Assembly (NCBI GenBank): GCA_014879835.1 | Contig: JACSRJ010000230.1 | Coordinates: 1 to 32,756, forward strand | DNA length: 32,756 nucleotides | Origin: Anaerolinea sp. | GTDB lineage: Bacteria; Chloroflexota; Anaerolineae; Aggregatilineales; UBA2796 | Direction: 5' to 3' | Shown here: positions 30,955 to 32,756 of the stretch, in pieces | Layout of the letters: each line of letters starts with the position of its first letter | How positions within the stretch are numbered: position 1 is the stretch's first letter | The notes under the pieces: model-generated | Databases searched by the model: none | Seen by the model: the letters and a program-made list of their open reading frames with translations, nothing else | What the model was told of the DNA's origin: nothing | Program-made: the position numbers and the translations under genes

Positions 30955-32565
30955 ATGGAAATCCTTGAAACCCAATTAGACACCCATGATCCGCATTTTG
31001 AAGCCAATATCATCCACAACCGCGCCCTCGCCGCTGAGCTGCGCCGCCGTCTGGCCGAAGTGCGTCAGGGAGGGGGCGAAAAATACCGCAAACGCCACGC
31101 TGAACAGGGGAAATTATTCGTGCGCGACCGGATTGATCGCCTGCTTGATCCGGGCAGTCCTTTTTTGGAACTGATGCCCCTTGCCGCATGGGAACTATAT
31201 AACGGCGAAGCGCCCAGTGCCGGGATTATCACTGGGATTGGACGGGTAAGTGGGCGCGAGTGCCTGATCCTTGCCAACGATGCCACCGTCAAGGGTGGCA
31301 CTTACTTCCCGATCACCGTCAAAAAACACCTACGGGCCCAGACCGTTGCTGAAGAAAACCGCCTGCCCTGCATTTATCTGGTGGATTCGGGGGGGGCATT
31401 TTTGCCCATGCAGGATGAAGTTTTCCCTGATATTGACAACTTCGGACGCATTTTTTACAACCAAGCGCGTATGAGTGCAGCGGGTATCCCTCAGATTGCA
31501 GTGGTGATGGGATCATGTACTGCTGGCGGCGCGTACATTCCCGCCATGAGTGACGAGACCATCATCGTGAAAGGCACCGGCACAATCTTTTTGGGGGGGC
31601 CCCCGCTGGTCAAAGCGGCCACAGGTGAAGATGTGAGCGCCGAGGAATTGGGCGGTGCAGACGTGCATACCCGGCGCTCAGGGGTTGCCGATCACTATGC
31701 TCTTGACGATGATCATGCCCTGCAACTGTGCCGGGATATTGTGGCCAGCCTCAACACCCGTAAGCAGGTCGTCGCGGATATTGCCCCTCCAGAACCCCCC
31801 CTTTACGAGTCCCATGAACTCTATGGGGTGATTCCGACCACCTTCCGTGAAACCTACGACGTCCGTGAGCTGATCATGCGTATTGTGGATGGGAGCAAAT
31901 TTCGGGAGTTCAAGTCCCGTTACGGTGAGACTCTGGTCTGCGGCTTCGCCCGGATCGAAGGCTATCCGGTAGGGATTGTGGCCAATAATGGCGTGCTGTT
32001 CAGTGAATCTGCCCTAAAAGGCACACACTTCATCGAACTGTGCGCGGCTCGAAATATCCCCCTCCTATTTCTGCAAAATATTACAGGTTTTATGGTGGGT
32101 AAGGAATATGAGGCTGATGGGATCGCTAAGGACGGGGCAAAAATGGTGAATGCGGTGGCCAATGCCCGCGTACCCAAACTCACGGTGATTATTGGTGGTT
32201 CCTTTGGGGCCGGTAATTACGCTATGTGCGGGCGGGCCTACAGCCCTCGCTTTTTGTGGATGTATCCCAATGCCCGAATCAGCGTGATGGGCGGTGAACA
32301 AGCGGCAAACGTGCTGCTCACGGTGAAGCTCGATCAGATGACGCGAGCGGATGAGCAACCGCTCTCGCTGGAGGCGCAGGCCGCCTTTAAGCAGCCTATC
32401 CTCGATAAATATGAAGTAGAAGGCAGCCCCTACTATTCGACTGCCCGCTTGTGGGATGACGGAATCATTGACCCAGCGGAAACCCGGCGCGTGTTAGGGC
32501 TAGCGCTCTCCGCCTGCCTGAACGCCCCCACAGAGGAGACGCGCTTTGGAGTCTTCAGAATGTGA
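30955..32565 (+). CDS. mccB: Methylcrotonyl-CoA carboxylase beta (carboxyltransferase) subunit
   Basis: A 536-residue biotin-dependent carboxyltransferase. In leucine breakdown this subunit moves CO2 from carboxybiotin to 3-methylcrotonyl-CoA. [20 protein letters not shown] and [19 protein letters not shown] are closest to MCC beta rather than to propionyl-CoA carboxylase. SGGAFLP and [17 protein letters not shown] form the CoA-side oxyanion site. [20 protein letters not shown] and [20 protein letters not shown] form the biotin-side half. Length is normal. AGAGAGA lies about 6 nt before the ATG. The biotin carboxylase subunit does not follow directly within the window, which is unusual for a leucine catabolic operon. 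Another acyl-CoA substrate is possible. Confidence 0.88.
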   Translation: MEILETQLDTHDPHFEANIIHNRALAAELRRRLAEVRQGGGEKYRKRHAEQGKLFVRDRIDRLLDPGSPFLELMPLAAWELYNGEAPSAGIITGIGRVSGRECLILANDATVKGGTYFPITVKKHLRAQTVAEENRLPCIYLVDSGGAFLPMQDEVFPDIDNFGRIFYNQARMSAAGIPQIAVVMGSCTAGGAYIPAMSDETIIVKGTGTIFLGGPPLVKAATGEDVSAEELGGADVHTRRSGVADHYALDDDHALQLCRDIVASLNTRKQVVADIAPPEPPLYESHELYGVIPTTFRETYDVRELIMRIVDGSKFREFKSRYGETLVCGFARIEGYPVGIVANNGVLFSESALKGTHFIELCAARNIPLLFLQNITGFMVGKEYEADGIAKDGAKMVNAVANARVPKLTVIIGGSFGAGNYAMCGRAYSPRFLWMYPNARISVMGGEQAANVLLTVKLDQMTRADEQPLSLEAQAAFKQPILDKYEVEGSPYYSTARLWDDGIIDPAETRRVLGLALSACLNAPTEETRFGVFRM

Positions 32566-32630
32566 AAAGGTAATTTTTATCAATTCGCTACAACACTAGC
32601 ATAAGGGACCTTACAGGGTAATACCTTACA

Positions 32631-32756
32631 ATGACTATTGCGGTTTCCTTGAAGTTTGAGCTATTAGCGGGGAGATTGAGGGGAAGCCCTGTCGTGTCCT
32701 CTAACGTTAACCCCCAAAGAATCCGGCAACATCGTCCTCATGTTGATGATCCGATT
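32631..32756 (+). CDS. Possible start of a further ORF (runs off the window)
   Basis: An ATG at 32631 opens a frame of 42 codons without a stop up to the end of the window (start MTIAVSLKFELLAGRLRGSP). AGGG lies about 12 nt upstream, which is a poor ribosome-binding site. I do not recognise the sequence. It may be a real gene or chance. Confidence 0.25.
   Translation, partial: MTIAVSLKFELLAGRLRGSPVVSSNVNPQRIRQHRPHVDDPI

Overview
The window is gene-dense bacterial DNA with moderately high GC content. It has short intergenic gaps and many start/stop overlaps. The gene content fits Chloroflexota, probably of the Anaerolineae type. Supporting features are a MalG-type permease with a large extracytoplasmic insert, membrane-anchored NACHT/HEAT proteins, multi-pass GT-C-like proteins and a sugar-uptake operon under a LacI regulator. 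This assignment is an inference; no rRNA or other marker gene is present. No tRNA, CRISPR array or transposase was seen.

Region 1 (1-7175) is mostly minus strand. It reads DUF1579-like protein, DHCW-type cupin, xylulokinase (xylB), GT-C mannosyltransferase-like protein and MFS transporter (cut by the window edge). The last three are tightly packed. A plus-strand DUF218/YdcF protein and a minus-strand multi-pass membrane protein follow.

Region 2 (7293-15104) is on the plus strand. It holds a membrane-anchored NACHT-type STAND NTPase with C-terminal HEAT repeats and an Arg in place of the Walker A Lys. Next come a small protein that looks internally duplicated, a calcineurin-type phosphoesterase, a HEAT/linker/Yip1-like membrane protein and a glutamine-dependent asparagine synthetase. 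The last three form an operon. A small single-TM protein lies on the opposite strand. This is my best candidate for an undescribed system.

Region 3 (15364-20453) has a KAS III/FabH-like protein divergent from an operon of ExoD, a GH13-like protein with degenerate catalytic motifs, and a subtilisin-family protease without a signal peptide. The last two genes are translationally coupled.

Region 4 (20600-22560) is a TetR plus GT1 glycosyltransferase cassette. It has a well-formed promoter and a palindromic operator. Its GT1 gene is poor in GATC compared with the rest of the window, which suggests recent acquisition.

Region 5 (22924-30680) is a six-gene minus-strand operon: LacI regulator, solute-binding protein, two ABC permeases, a secreted clan GH-A glycosidase and a GH3 NagZ-type enzyme. 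Its promoter is followed by two copies of a TGGGAGCGCTCCCA-type operator, the CebR/CelR motif. Intercistronic stem-loops lie after the binding-protein gene and before the GH3 gene.

Region 6 (30955-end) has a methylcrotonyl-CoA carboxylase beta-type carboxyltransferase and the start of a possible further ORF.

Three related intergenic repeat elements (near 15107, 22686 and 30793) and a general excess of GATC are window-wide features.
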